Part shown: piece by piece, positions 8,799 through 17,353 of the stretch
How the letters are laid out: each line of letters opens with the position of its first letter
Position numbering within the stretch: the first letter of the stretch is position 1
From: Pseudoalteromonas piscicida
GTDB taxonomy: Bacteria; Pseudomonadota; Gammaproteobacteria; Enterobacterales; Alteromonadaceae
Direction: 5' to 3'
Assembly (NCBI RefSeq): GCF_000238315.3
Contig: NZ_CP011925.1
Coordinates: 806,001 to 870,000, forward strand
Length of the DNA stretch: 64,000 bases
Notes under the pieces: generated by a model
What the model was told of the DNA's origin: nothing
The model's input: only the letters and a program-made list of their open reading frames with translations
The model's database searches: none
Translations under genes and position numbers: made by a program

Positions 8799-8815
8799 AG
8801 CGCCCTGAGGCGCTT
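8799..8815. repeat. 17-bp palindromic direct repeat, right flank of the IS
   Basis: Second copy of AGCGCCCTGAGGCGCTT. It overlaps the stop codon of batD (8814-8816). In this copy the stem is no longer followed by a T tract on the - strand, unlike the copy at 7181-7197. Confidence 0.7.
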
Positions 8816-10445
8816 ATTGATATAGATTGCCTAAATTTTGGCTTTTATTTGCGTGAACTGTGCTTTTTACACTGGTTTTAATTTCACCATATAGTTGAGA
8901 CAAGTCTACTTTTGCACTATTGCCCCCATACAACGAGCTTTGCAGTGTTTGTACTTGTGCTCGCAATGAGCTGGGTTGAAGTGCGAGCCATTGTGTCATG
9001 GTGATATTTTGTTGTTTGGTGTAGCGCAGTAGCGCTTGATAAAAGCCCGCTGGGTTATCTTGCTTAACCGCTTCTGCAAACGAAATAAAAGGAGCTGGAT
9101 TTTCATTAGTGACCGTATTTACTACTGAGTTTGTGGCCGGTTTTGCTCTTAGACGCCATATTAGTAATGTTATTAACCATAATGCGTATCCAAAAGCGGC
9201 GAGTCCCCACATCCATTGCGGGATAACTTGCTCTGTGATCACGTTGGTTTGCGTAGCCGTTGATGGATTTACGCTTGGACTTGAAAGCGGCTGCGGGATT
9301 GGAGCGGTCTGTGGTAAGGCTGGCTGATTTGGGTCATGAATCACGCCGACAGACTTACTTGGTAATGTCGCAAACTCTTCACGTTTAGTGATGGTGTTAA
9401 ACCAAGGTAGTTTTACTTCGGGCAGAGTAAAATCTCCGGCAAGTTGCGGTAGGTAAGCAAATGAAATGGTTAACTGTGAGATGACTTTACCATCTCGGGT
9501 AATTTGCTTACGCTCTGATGCGTCTGGATAGATTCTAAAGCCATTAACGTCTTCAAGCTGAATGTCAGGAAGCTGCTCTTTAGTAACACCAACTGCAGTG
9601 AGTGTTAGTGTTCGCGTGATGGGCGTCCCAACCATAAACTCGGTATCTTTGGGCTGCCATTCTTCAGAAAAATTCAAATATTCACTGGGTAGCCAGTTAT
9701 CAGCAGCGTTAGCTGGGATTGGAGATACTGAAAAGTCAATGGTATTGCCAACCGCAGAAGTCGCCATTCTACGATAGCCATCTCTGATCTGGCCGTTGAA
9801 GATCGGCGGCTCTATGCTGAAGTCACCACTTTTTTGTGGTTGGATCATATATTCGCGAGTGAGCACCATGTAGCGTCGACCGTCAATAACTTCGTATTCT
9901 TCATTGGCTTTGCCCAATTGTGTGAAATTAGCACCATCTGAGATTGGGGCACTTAGTTGGCCATCTAGTAGTTCTTTTCCTACATAGAGCTTAACGGTAT
10001 AAAGTGCAGCCTGTTGAACATAGAGATTTTTTGTCTTGAGTTCGGTTTTTACGAATATATCTTCACTTTGCTGCTCATCATCACGAGCGACAACTTTGAT
10101 TGCAATCGGCTGGGTCGTTTCACCATCTACTTCTAACGCAGGAATGGTGTAAGTACCCGGCGTGCGAGCAACGAGCTGCATTTGCCAGGTAGTGGAGCTT
10201 GAAACGCTACCATTAATGATACTGGTTCTTGAGCTGGTATTCACCGGGCTGGTGATAAAGTCGTTACTAAGCACAGAAACATCAGGAATGGTGCCTTTGA
10301 CTTTGCCCTCAGCGATAATCGACAACGTGAAATATTCACCTGCGAGCACCGGGTTTTTGTCTACGCTGGCTGTGAGATTATCCAAAGCCAACGATGTTTG
10401 GCTTAATATCAACAAAGACAGAAAAAATAGAATGCGTTTTACCAT
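8814..10445 (-). CDS. batD: BatD-like aerotolerance protein
   Basis: A 543-residue exported membrane protein, last gene of the bat operon. It has a signal peptide (MVKRILFFLSLLILSQTSLA), a long periplasmic beta-rich region with BatD 'oxygen tolerance' features (LTASVDKNPVLAGEYFTLSIIAEGKVKG at the start; later repeats with KTELKTKNLYVQQAALYTVKLYV), one transmembrane helix near residue 415-435 (MWGLAAFGYALWLITLLIW) and a cytoplasmic tail. Its start overlaps the end of the BatB/C frame by 7 bp, indicating coupling. The Bat system is associated with oxidative or envelope stress tolerance in other bacteria; its mechanism is unresolved. The stop codon lies in the terminator hairpin invaded by the IS. 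Confidence 0.88.
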   Translation of the reverse strand: MVKRILFFLSLLILSQTSLALDNLTASVDKNPVLAGEYFTLSIIAEGKVKGTIPDVSVLSNDFITSPVNTSSRTSIINGSVSSSTTWQMQLVARTPGTYTIPALEVDGETTQPIAIKVVARDDEQQSEDIFVKTELKTKNLYVQQAALYTVKLYVGKELLDGQLSAPISDGANFTQLGKANEEYEVIDGRRYMVLTREYMIQPQKSGDFSIEPPIFNGQIRDGYRRMATSAVGNTIDFSVSPIPANAADNWLPSEYLNFSEEWQPKDTEFMVGTPITRTLTLTAVGVTKEQLPDIQLEDVNGFRIYPDASERKQITRDGKVISQLTISFAYLPQLAGDFTLPEVKLPWFNTITKREEFATLPSKSVGVIHDPNQPALPQTAPIPQPLSSPSVNPSTATQTNVITEQVIPQWMWGLAAFGYALWLITLLIWRLRAKPATNSVVNTVTNENPAPFISFAEAVKQDNPAGFYQALLRYTKQQNITMTQWLALQPSSLRAQVQTLQSSLYGGNSAKVDLSQLYGEIKTSVKSTVHANKSQNLGNLYQ

Positions 10446-12446
10446 GATTTTTCAGCTCCTCTTGGTAGACGTCTTTGTTTGCGTTGTTGTGCTTCTAGTT
10501 GCATTTTATTTCTCAATAATATGGCCGGATCATCAGGCACTTTTCTAAGCAGTTGATTAAGCTGTTGCGCTTTCTCAATTTCTTCGGGGGTAAGTGGCCG
10601 ACTATCTTGCATCATTGCTGCCTGTGCCTTTTCTTCATCCTGCGGTGATTGCTCGGGATCGGGCATAGGTGCGGCTTGTGCTTGCTGTTGTTTTTGCTCT
10701 TGAGTTTGTTCGTCAGCTGCTTGCTGGTCTTGGCGGGCAGCATCTAGCTCTGGCTCGTTGTTGTTTTGTTTTGACCCACTTCCTGCTTGTGGATTCTGTT
10801 GGTCTTGCTGACCTTGTTGGTCTTGCTGACCTTGTTGGTCCTGCTGACCTTGCTGGTCCTGCTGACCTTGTTGGTCTTGCTGACCTTGTTGGTCTTGCTG
10901 ACCTTGTTGGTCCTGCTGACCTTGTTGGTCCTGCTGACCTTGTTGGTCTTGCTGACCTTGTTGGTCCTGCTGTGCTGACCTTGTGGTCTTGCTGACCTTG
11001 TTGGTCTTGCTGACCTTGTTGGTCTTGCTGACCTTGTTGGTCTTGCTGACCTTGTTGGTCTTGCTGACCTTGTTGGTCTTGCTGCTCTTGCTGATCCTTT
11101 AACGCTTCGACTAACGCTTTATTATCCTTCGCTTGCGTAAACTCAGGATCTAAGGACAAGGCTTTTTCGTAGGCAGAAATTGCGTCGTCTAACTTACCAA
11201 GCAGTGCTAGCGCATTGCCTAAATTGTATTGGCCTTCTGCTGAGCTTGTTTGTTCGAGTGTTTTTACCGCTCCTTCGTAATCTCCGGCTTTATAAAGGGC
11301 TGCACCTCTTAGTACCGGATTATCGGCAAGCGCTGCTTCATCGAACGCTTCATTTTGGTAGGCCTGCAGCGCGTTTTGGTCGCTATTTTTAAACCACTGT
11401 GTCCATTCATTCGCCAGTGCTTTTTGCTGCGGCAACATCGCAAAAACAACCAAAGCACTGAGCATAACTGCGTGATTTCGAACCAATAGCAGTGCAAGTG
11501 GGATAAGTACAATCAGCAGATACATTCCCGCATCTACTCGCCACTTAGCACTTTCTTGGTCGCGTTTAAGCACCGATGTATTTGCACCCAAATTAGGTTT
11601 AAATGTCTCTATGTCACTGCTGTCAGCAGTATAGCTGGCAAATTTTCCACCTTTTACTCTAGCCAGTTTTTCAAGTCGAGTCGGGAATAACTTTGGCACG
11701 ACTATCTGACCATATTGGTCTTTTAAAAAGCCGCCTTCAGGTAATTTGATTGGTGCGCCTTGCGCCGTACCTAAGGCATAGATACTCAGCTTAAATGGGC
11801 TGTCAGAAAGAAGCTTTTGTACATCTTCTGCGTCTTCTTGTTCAAGTCCATCGGTTACCAAAATAATGTCACCATAGGTTGCACTTGCACCTGTTAACAA
11901 GCTAACGGCTTCTTCGATGCCTGCATATACGTTAGAGCCTTTTGAGGGCATGATCTCTGGACGAAGGCTCGGGATCAAATTCTCAAGAGTGGTGACATCC
12001 GTTGTGAGTGGTGACACGGTAAAAGCATCGCCTGCATAGGCAACTAAACCCGTTTCGCCTTCTTTAAAGAGCTTGAGCATGTCTAAAGTCTTAAATCTCG
12101 CTTGTGTTAAACGGTTTGGCGCGAGATCGGTTGAGTACATAGAATAAGACATATCCAGCACTAACACTCTAGGTGCCTGAGTTTTAAAAACCGGTACTTC
12201 TTGTTTTTCGATACTTGGCCCTGCAACCGCAATAATGGCCAACAAAAAGAACACAATACCAAGCCAAGAGTTACTTTGTTTTTGGTGTTTTTGACCATCG
12301 GCTCCCATCACCACCTTCATCAGGTGCGGTGCGATAAGTTGCGCTGATTTTTGATTGAACTTTTTAGACCATTGCAATGCACTGTATATCACCCAAGGAA
12401 TAAGCAACCAAAGCAGATATGGGCGAATAAATTCAAATTCCATCAT
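10439..12446 (-). pseudogene. batB: BatB/BatC-like VWA-TPR protein, frameshifted in an 18-bp repeat tract
   Basis: The intact frame would encode about 667 residues: two N-terminal transmembrane helices, a von Willebrand A domain (about 85-290) with a MIDAS motif DMSYS, a transmembrane helix near 308-328, a TPR region (about 380-460, GQYNLGNALALLGKLDDAISAYEKALSLDPEF), a tandem QQDQQG tract, and a C-terminal segment ending RGAEKSW. At about 10961-11000 one repeat unit is 23 bp and the next 17 bp instead of 18. The upstream frame therefore runs to a stop at 10713, while the true C-terminus continues in another frame to 10439. The QQDQQG code persists on both sides of the shift, so a single indel event explains it. 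It may be a sequencing error, a real mutation or a variable site. Confidence 0.8.
10799..11090 (-). repeat. Tandem 18-bp repeat encoding QQDQQG, about 16 units
   Basis: Units of TTGGTCTTGCTGACCTTG (+ strand) run head to tail, with C/T variants at a few positions and a degenerate last unit. Units 10 (10961-10983, 23 bp) and 11 (10984-11000, 17 bp) break the 18-bp period and shift the reading frame of the host gene. Read on the - strand it encodes a Gln/Asp/Gly linker between the TPR region and the C-terminal segment of the BatB/C protein. Confidence 0.93.
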
Positions 12447-12450
12447 ATAT

Positions 12451-13434
12451 TTACCCTCTTAATTTTGTTCTTAGTACAACACTGAGCTGAGCCACAAAAA
12501 GCAAGCCGAGTATCGCGAGGAGAGGAATATAAAACAGTGAAATCTTAGGACGGAAAGTCTGTGTTTCATCACTTATCGGCTCTAGCTCATCGAGCATAGC
12601 GTAGATCTGTTGTAGGCCTTCCACATCTTTTGCGCGAAAATATTGCCCACCAGTTTCTTTGGCGATATGTTGCAACGTTTTCTCGTCGATACTACTACCA
12701 GCCATAGAATTAAAACCAAATAAACCAAAACCGCGTCTACCATCAGAGCCAACACCAACAGTATAAATCTTTATGCCCTCTTCTCGGGCTAAGATCAGTG
12801 CTTCTTCAGGTTGAAGGTTGCCCGCGGTGTTTTGACCATCGGTCAGCAAAATCAAGATTTTGTTACTTTGTTCACGTTCACCAAAACGCTTTACCGACAA
12901 ACCAATAGCATCGCCAATCGCTGTGGCGCGTCCAACTAAACCAATTTGTGCCTCACTAAGCATTTGGCTAACCGTCGCTAAATCTCGGGTGAGTGGCGTT
13001 TGCAAAAACGCGGTGTCACCAAAAAGAATAAGTCCCAGACGATCTCCTTGGCGCGCTTCGATAAAGTCGCTAACAACGGCTTTGACGACAGACAATCTGT
13101 CCACTAAGCGACCTTGGTATTCCATATCTTGCTCTGTCATTGAAGCCGACAAGTCAACAGCAAGCATAATATCGCGTCCCTCATTTGGCACAACGATTGG
13201 GTCGTCAAGCCAAGTTGGGTTCGCCGCTGCTGTTACCAGTAACAGCCAGATGAGTGTTTCCACTAGGCTTACTTTTGCGCGCTTATTGAGTTGAGTTGTG
13301 CTCGCGAGTTGTAACTTTGCGGCACTTGGCATACGAATATTGATGTTGGTCTGCGCGATACTCGGTTTAAACTTCGCAATTAGCCAAGGCAGAGGTAACA
13401 ATAGAAAAGCAAGGGGCCAACTAAACTCAAACAT
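12451..13434 (-). CDS. batA: BatA-like von Willebrand A domain membrane protein
   Basis: A 327-residue inner-membrane protein with N-terminal helices (FSWPLAFLLLPLPWLIAKF and LIWLLLVTAAANPTW), a VWA domain (about 88-275) with an intact MIDAS DLSAS, a conserved downstream Thr (LQTPLTRD) and Asp (LLTDGQNT), and a C-terminal helix (about 303-322). It overlaps the upstream DUF4381 gene by 8 bp and ends 4 bp before the BatB/C start. In other bacteria BatA and BatB form a membrane complex with MoxR-type ATPases. It is probably co-transcribed with the whole 15.8-8.8 kb set. Confidence 0.9.
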   Translation of the reverse strand: MFEFSWPLAFLLLPLPWLIAKFKPSIAQTNINIRMPSAAKLQLASTTQLNKRAKVSLVETLIWLLLVTAAANPTWLDDPIVVPNEGRDIMLAVDLSASMTEQDMEYQGRLVDRLSVVKAVVSDFIEARQGDRLGLILFGDTAFLQTPLTRDLATVSQMLSEAQIGLVGRATAIGDAIGLSVKRFGEREQSNKILILLTDGQNTAGNLQPEEALILAREEGIKIYTVGVGSDGRRGFGLFGFNSMAGSSIDEKTLQHIAKETGGQYFRAKDVEGLQQIYAMLDELEPISDETQTFRPKISLFYIPLLAILGLLFVAQLSVVLRTKLRG

Positions 13435-13858
13435 CGAGACGCTCCTTCACTTTGAAGGTATTAATCGCACGACATAGTTTATCGCTGAGTGCGGGGTCTT
13501 GAGTCGGCGCATATAACGAGTCGAGCTCTTGCTGAGTGAGTTCAACGCGTGTGAGTCTTGCTTGCAGCGTTAACCATTCTTGGCCCGATCTACTCGCAGC
13601 GGTATCACCATAATAATGTTTTACTAAACGTTTGAGTATGATGTGTAATGCTTGGGCATTATCCTGCAAATGACTCAGTTTTACGGCTTCCTTTTTTGCC
13701 TTTAAAAATTGCTGGCGACGATACAATAGCCAACACATAACCCCAAATATTGTGAGTAGAACACAAATGGCTCCCCACATTGGATAAGAAAGTGGCCACC
13801 AGCTTACGCTTTGAGGGATGACCACGTCATTAAGCTGGTCGAGTGGATTGACTTGCAT
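13427..13858 (-). CDS. DUF4381 membrane protein of the bat operon
   Basis: A 143-residue protein with a short N-terminal part (MQVNPLDQLNDVVIPQSVSWWPLSYPMW), one transmembrane helix (about 29-47, WGAICVLLTIFGVMCWLLY) and a cytoplasmic helical tail. This is the usual layout of DUF4381 proteins found between DUF58 and BatA genes. It starts directly after the DUF58 stop and overlaps batA by 8 bp. It is presumed to be an accessory part of the MoxR/VWA complex; the biochemical role is unknown. Confidence 0.85.
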   Translation of the reverse strand: MQVNPLDQLNDVVIPQSVSWWPLSYPMWGAICVLLTIFGVMCWLLYRRQQFLKAKKEAVKLSHLQDNAQALHIILKRLVKHYYGDTAASRSGQEWLTLQARLTRVELTQQELDSLYAPTQDPALSDKLCRAINTFKVKERLDV

Positions 13859-14813
13859 TTAACCCCTCATGATTTGTAATTCGATTGGTAATGACGCATC
13901 GTACTTTTGTAACGACATACCAGAGCGCTTAAGTAGCGCTAATCTTCGATTGAAAAAGTCAGACGCATTTTGCGAGAATTTGTCTCTAAATTGCTGGTCC
14001 ATCAAGGGCAATGTCCAGTTTTGCTCACCCGCTGAGACCTCAATCGCTTGACTGTATTCAGGCAGATAATGCTCAAAAGGATCGCTTATCATACAACCAA
14101 TTACTTCGTTATGGCGAGTGGCACGCTCTAGCAATTTAAAGCTTTCATCATTCAACTCCGTAAAGTCAGAAAGGAGATAAATCAGGCTGCCGGGTTTGGC
14201 TAGATGCACAAGTCGTTTTAAATTCTCATTGAAACGATCCCCCGAGGGTTGGGTCTCTTTTTGAATTAATGCTTGTTCGTGTAGGGCACAAAACTGATGA
14301 GCTAGCGCAAGCACTCCACGGTCGCGAGCAATCGGTTTTAGCTCGTGGTGATTGCTGTCATTAAATACCACACCACCAACACGGTCGCCGCGTTGGCATG
14401 CAGCCCAAGACACCAAAATGCCTAAGTGCGCCGCAAGCACCGACTTGAGTAACAGCTTTGAACCAAATAGCATGCTTGAGGAAAAGTCACAAAATACAAA
14501 AACGGGACGTTCTTTCTCTTCTTGAAAGAGTTTCGTGTGTGCTTCACCGGTACGCGCGGTAACGCGCCAGTCAATCGCACGAATATCATCACCATATTGG
14601 TATTGTCTGACTTCAGCGAACTCCATACCCCGACCTTTATGCGGTGCAAGGTATTGTCCTGATTGAGCACTTTTCACTTTTCCTCTCGGTTTGAGCGAAA
14701 GTAAATGCGCTTTGGACTTATAAAAAAAGTAGCTCTTTCAGGCCGAGTTCGACACCATTACTGTGGCTTTCATTAAACCAGCTGGCTGAATTAAACTGCT
14801 TGATGTCGTTCAT
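13859..14813 (-). pseudogene. DUF58 protein of the bat operon, frameshifted in a 7-base homopolymer
   Basis: A 272-residue frame opens with GTG at 14677 and matches DUF58 proteins (GRGMEFAEVRQYQYGDDIRAIDWRVTARTG, then a VWA-like CDFSSSM), but it lacks the usual N-terminus. The missing part is in another frame: ATG at 14813, 4 bases after the moxR stop, gives MNDIKQFNSASW..ELGLKELL and then a TAA just after the A/T run at 14722-14728. With six instead of seven A/T the two pieces join as ELLFYKSKAHLLSLKPRGK.., a good DUF58 start. This may be a sequencing error, a real inactivation, or a site rescued by transcriptional slippage. The restored protein would be about 317 residues. Confidence 0.8.
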
Positions 14814-14817
14814 AGTA

Positions 14818-15774
14818 TTATGGAACAGCAACCAATTCTAAAATCTTACTGATCACCTGATCTTTGGTGATCCCATCCGCCTGTGCTTCATAACTCAGCA
14901 CGATACGGTGGCGTAGCACGTTATGCACCACAGCTTGAATATCTTCTGGTGTGACAAAGTCTCTGCCTTGTAGCCACGCATGAGCACGAGAACATTTATC
15001 AAGCGCAATTGTAGCTCGAGGACTCGCGCCATAATCAATCCAGCTTGCAAGCGTTGCATCAAAGCGTTGTGGCTGTCTGGTCGCAATAATCAATTGCACA
15101 AGATATTGCTCTAGTGGCTCAGCAAGATGCATGCTTAGTACGGTTTTACGGGCCTCAAATAGGGTTGCTTGACTAATCGGTGTGAAGGTTGCTTGGTACT
15201 CCTCTAACGCCTCGCCACGAGTGAGGCGCAAAATATCAACCTCGGTTTCTGCATCCGGATAATCGATATTCAGATGGAGTAAAAAGCGGTCGAGTTGCGC
15301 TTCAGGTAACGGATATGTACCTTCTTGCTCAAGCGGGTTTTGTGTCGCCATTACCATAAATAGCTCAGGCAATGGATACGTTGTTTTGCCAACGGTTATT
15401 TGGCGCTCAGCCATTGCTTCTAGTAGCGCTGATTGCACTTTGGCTGGCGCTCGGTTGATTTCGTCGGCCAAAATCAAATGATGAAAAAGCGGCCCTTTCT
15501 CAAACACAAATTCGTTGGTTTGTTGGCGATAGATATCTGTTCCAGTCACATCAGAAGGTAATAAGTCAGGGGTAAACTGGACGCGTTGGAAACTGCCTTC
15601 AATACCTTTAGCTAGTGCATTTACCGCACGGGTCTTAGCAAGACCTGGAGGGCCTTCAACCAATAAGTGTCCATCTGCTAAAAGTGCGATAAGCAAGGAT
15701 TCGGTCAGTGCACTTTGTCCTAAAATTTGGGTATCTAAATATTCTTTTAGTTGAGAAAACTCGTTTACTGCCAT
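14818..15774 (-). CDS. moxR: MoxR-family AAA+ ATPase
   Basis: A 318-residue cytosolic AAA+ ATPase, first gene of the bat operon. Walker A is GPPGLAKTRA (about 40-49), Walker B LILADEINRAP (about 104-114), with sensor 1 MATQNPLEQEGTYPLPEAQLDRF and the C-terminal lid domain. MoxR ATPases usually work with VWA proteins encoded next to them, here BatA and BatB, as chaperone-like machines. It stops 4 bases before the start of the DUF58 gene. The operon promoter should lie in the 268-bp gap to fadI. Confidence 0.92.
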   Translation of the reverse strand: MAVNEFSQLKEYLDTQILGQSALTESLLIALLADGHLLVEGPPGLAKTRAVNALAKGIEGSFQRVQFTPDLLPSDVTGTDIYRQQTNEFVFEKGPLFHHLILADEINRAPAKVQSALLEAMAERQITVGKTTYPLPELFMVMATQNPLEQEGTYPLPEAQLDRFLLHLNIDYPDAETEVDILRLTRGEALEEYQATFTPISQATLFEARKTVLSMHLAEPLEQYLVQLIIATRQPQRFDATLASWIDYGASPRATIALDKCSRAHAWLQGRDFVTPEDIQAVVHNVLRHRIVLSYEAQADGITKDQVISKILELVAVP

Positions 15775-16008
15775 GAGACTGCCTTTTAAGCCGACAAAAA
15801 TAAAAATAGTTATATGGACGCTGAATGAATAATCAAGTTGATTAGACTCATAATTTTAGAAAAGTTCATAAATTTTAAATAACAATTTCAAATACTTTGA
15901 GATTGCTTGAAAAAGCATCTAAAGTTGGTTTTCACGGTTTAAAAAGCAGCCATTTCGTGCTTTGCTATTGGCAACTTCGATTTGGTTGTTTAGAATCGGA
16001 GGAAATTA

Positions 16009-16023
16009 ACAGGTCAGACCTGT
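16009..16023. promoter_or_regulatory. FadR-like palindrome before fadI
   Basis: ACAGGTCAGACCTGT is a perfect 15-bp palindrome with a central A, 20 bp before the fadI ATG. It resembles the FadR operator core (TGGTCNGACCA) with one change per half site. This fits fatty-acid control of the operon, but the regulator itself is not in the window. Confidence 0.55.
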
Positions 16024-16042
16024 CAGCGGGAGAGTAAAATTC

Positions 16043-17353
16043 ATGTCTGAACAAAACATACTAAAAACATCAAAAGGCGACCGAATCGCTATCGTGAGCG
16101 GCCTGCGTACGCCATTCGCAAAGCAAGCTACCGCTTTTCACCACGTTCCAGCCCTAGATTTAGGCAAAATCGTCGTCAACGAAATGCTTGAGCGTTTGAA
16201 CTTCGATCGTAAAGAAATCGACCAACTGGTATTCGGCCAAGTTGTACAAATGCCGGAAGCACCAAACATTGCGCGTGAAATCGTGCTTGGCACTGGCATG
16301 CCAGTTTCGGTTGACGCTTACTCTGTATCACGTGCATGCGCAACCAGTTTCCAAGCGATTGCTAACGTTGCAGAGAGTATTATTTCAGGCCAAGTGAGTG
16401 TCGGTGTTGCTGGTGGTGCGGATTCTTCATCAGTGTTACCGATTGGCGTGAGCAAAAAGCTTGCAGGTAGCCTTGTTGACTTGAACAAAGCACGTACGCT
16501 TAAGCAGCGTTTACAGATTTTCTCAAAGCTAAGACTCAAAGACTTACTGCCAGTGCCACCTGCAGTTGCGGAATATTCGACTGGCTTATCAATGGGGCAA
16601 ACCGCTGAGCAAATGGCTAAGACTCACGGGATCAGCCGTGCAGATCAAGATGCGATGGCGCACCGCTCACATACCTTAGCTGCAAAAGCATGGTCGGAAG
16701 GCTTATTAAACAATGAAGTGATGGCTGCCCATGTTGAGCCATACAAAAGCTTTATTGATAAAGATAATAACATCCGTGAAAACTCCTCATTGGAAAGCTA
16801 CGCCAAGTTAAAGCCTGTATTTGACAGACAGCACGGCTCAGTAACAGCAGCAAATGCAACGCCACTGACCGATGGTGCAGCGGCAGTATTAATGATGAGC
16901 GAAAGCAAAGCCAAAGCGCTTGGCTACGATATCTTAGGTTATGTGCGTAGTTTTGCCTTCTCTGCAATCGGCGTACACGAAGATATGTTGATGGGTCCTG
17001 CACATTCAACACCTATAGCACTTGACCGAGCGGGTATTACACTTGCTGATCTTGACCTGATAGAAATGCATGAAGCTTTCGCAGCGCAAGCGCTGTCCAA
17101 TATGAAAATGTTTGGCTCAGACAAATTCGCGCAAGAAAAACTTGGTCGCAGTAAAGCAATTGGCGAAATCGACATGGATAAGTTTAACGTGCTTGGTGGC
17201 TCACTTGCATATGGTCACCCATTCGCAGCAACCGGCGCACGCTTGATCACGCAAAGCCTACATGAGCTTAAGCGCCGCGGCGGTGGTCTTGCATTGACAA
17301 CTGCCTGCGCTGCAGGTGGTCTTGGAGCAGCATTCGTATTGGAGAGCGCATAA
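16043..17353 (+). CDS. fadI: 3-ketoacyl-CoA thiolase FadI
   Basis: A 436-residue thiolase of the FadI group, catalysing the thiolytic last step of beta-oxidation (3-ketoacyl-CoA + CoA to acetyl-CoA + shortened acyl-CoA). The nucleophile is C99 in [10 protein letters not shown]; the C-terminal blocks [27 protein letters not shown] and the second Cys in [10 protein letters not shown] are all present. Its stop codon overlaps the fadJ start by one base. A GGGAGAG Shine-Dalgarno stands before the ATG, and a FadR-like palindrome lies just upstream. It acts in the cytosol as the beta subunit of the FadIJ complex. Confidence 0.95.
   Translation: MSEQNILKTSKGDRIAIVSGLRTPFAKQATAFHHVPALDLGKIVVNEMLERLNFDRKEIDQLVFGQVVQMPEAPNIAREIVLGTGMPVSVDAYSVSRACATSFQAIANVAESIISGQVSVGVAGGADSSSVLPIGVSKKLAGSLVDLNKARTLKQRLQIFSKLRLKDLLPVPPAVAEYSTGLSMGQTAEQMAKTHGISRADQDAMAHRSHTLAAKAWSEGLLNNEVMAAHVEPYKSFIDKDNNIRENSSLESYAKLKPVFDRQHGSVTAANATPLTDGAAAVLMMSESKAKALGYDILGYVRSFAFSAIGVHEDMLMGPAHSTPIALDRAGITLADLDLIEMHEAFAAQALSNMKMFGSDKFAQEKLGRSKAIGEIDMDKFNVLGGSLAYGHPFAATGARLITQSLHELKRRGGGLALTTACAAGGLGAAFVLESA

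Noticed and set aside
10669..10995. Forward-strand Leu/Val/Gly/Asp repeat frames across the batB/C repeat
   Set aside because: They are the antisense reading of the 18-bp tandem repeat and have no other support.
10799..11090. Possible CRISPR-like array
   Set aside because: The units are contiguous without spacers and lie within a coding frame.
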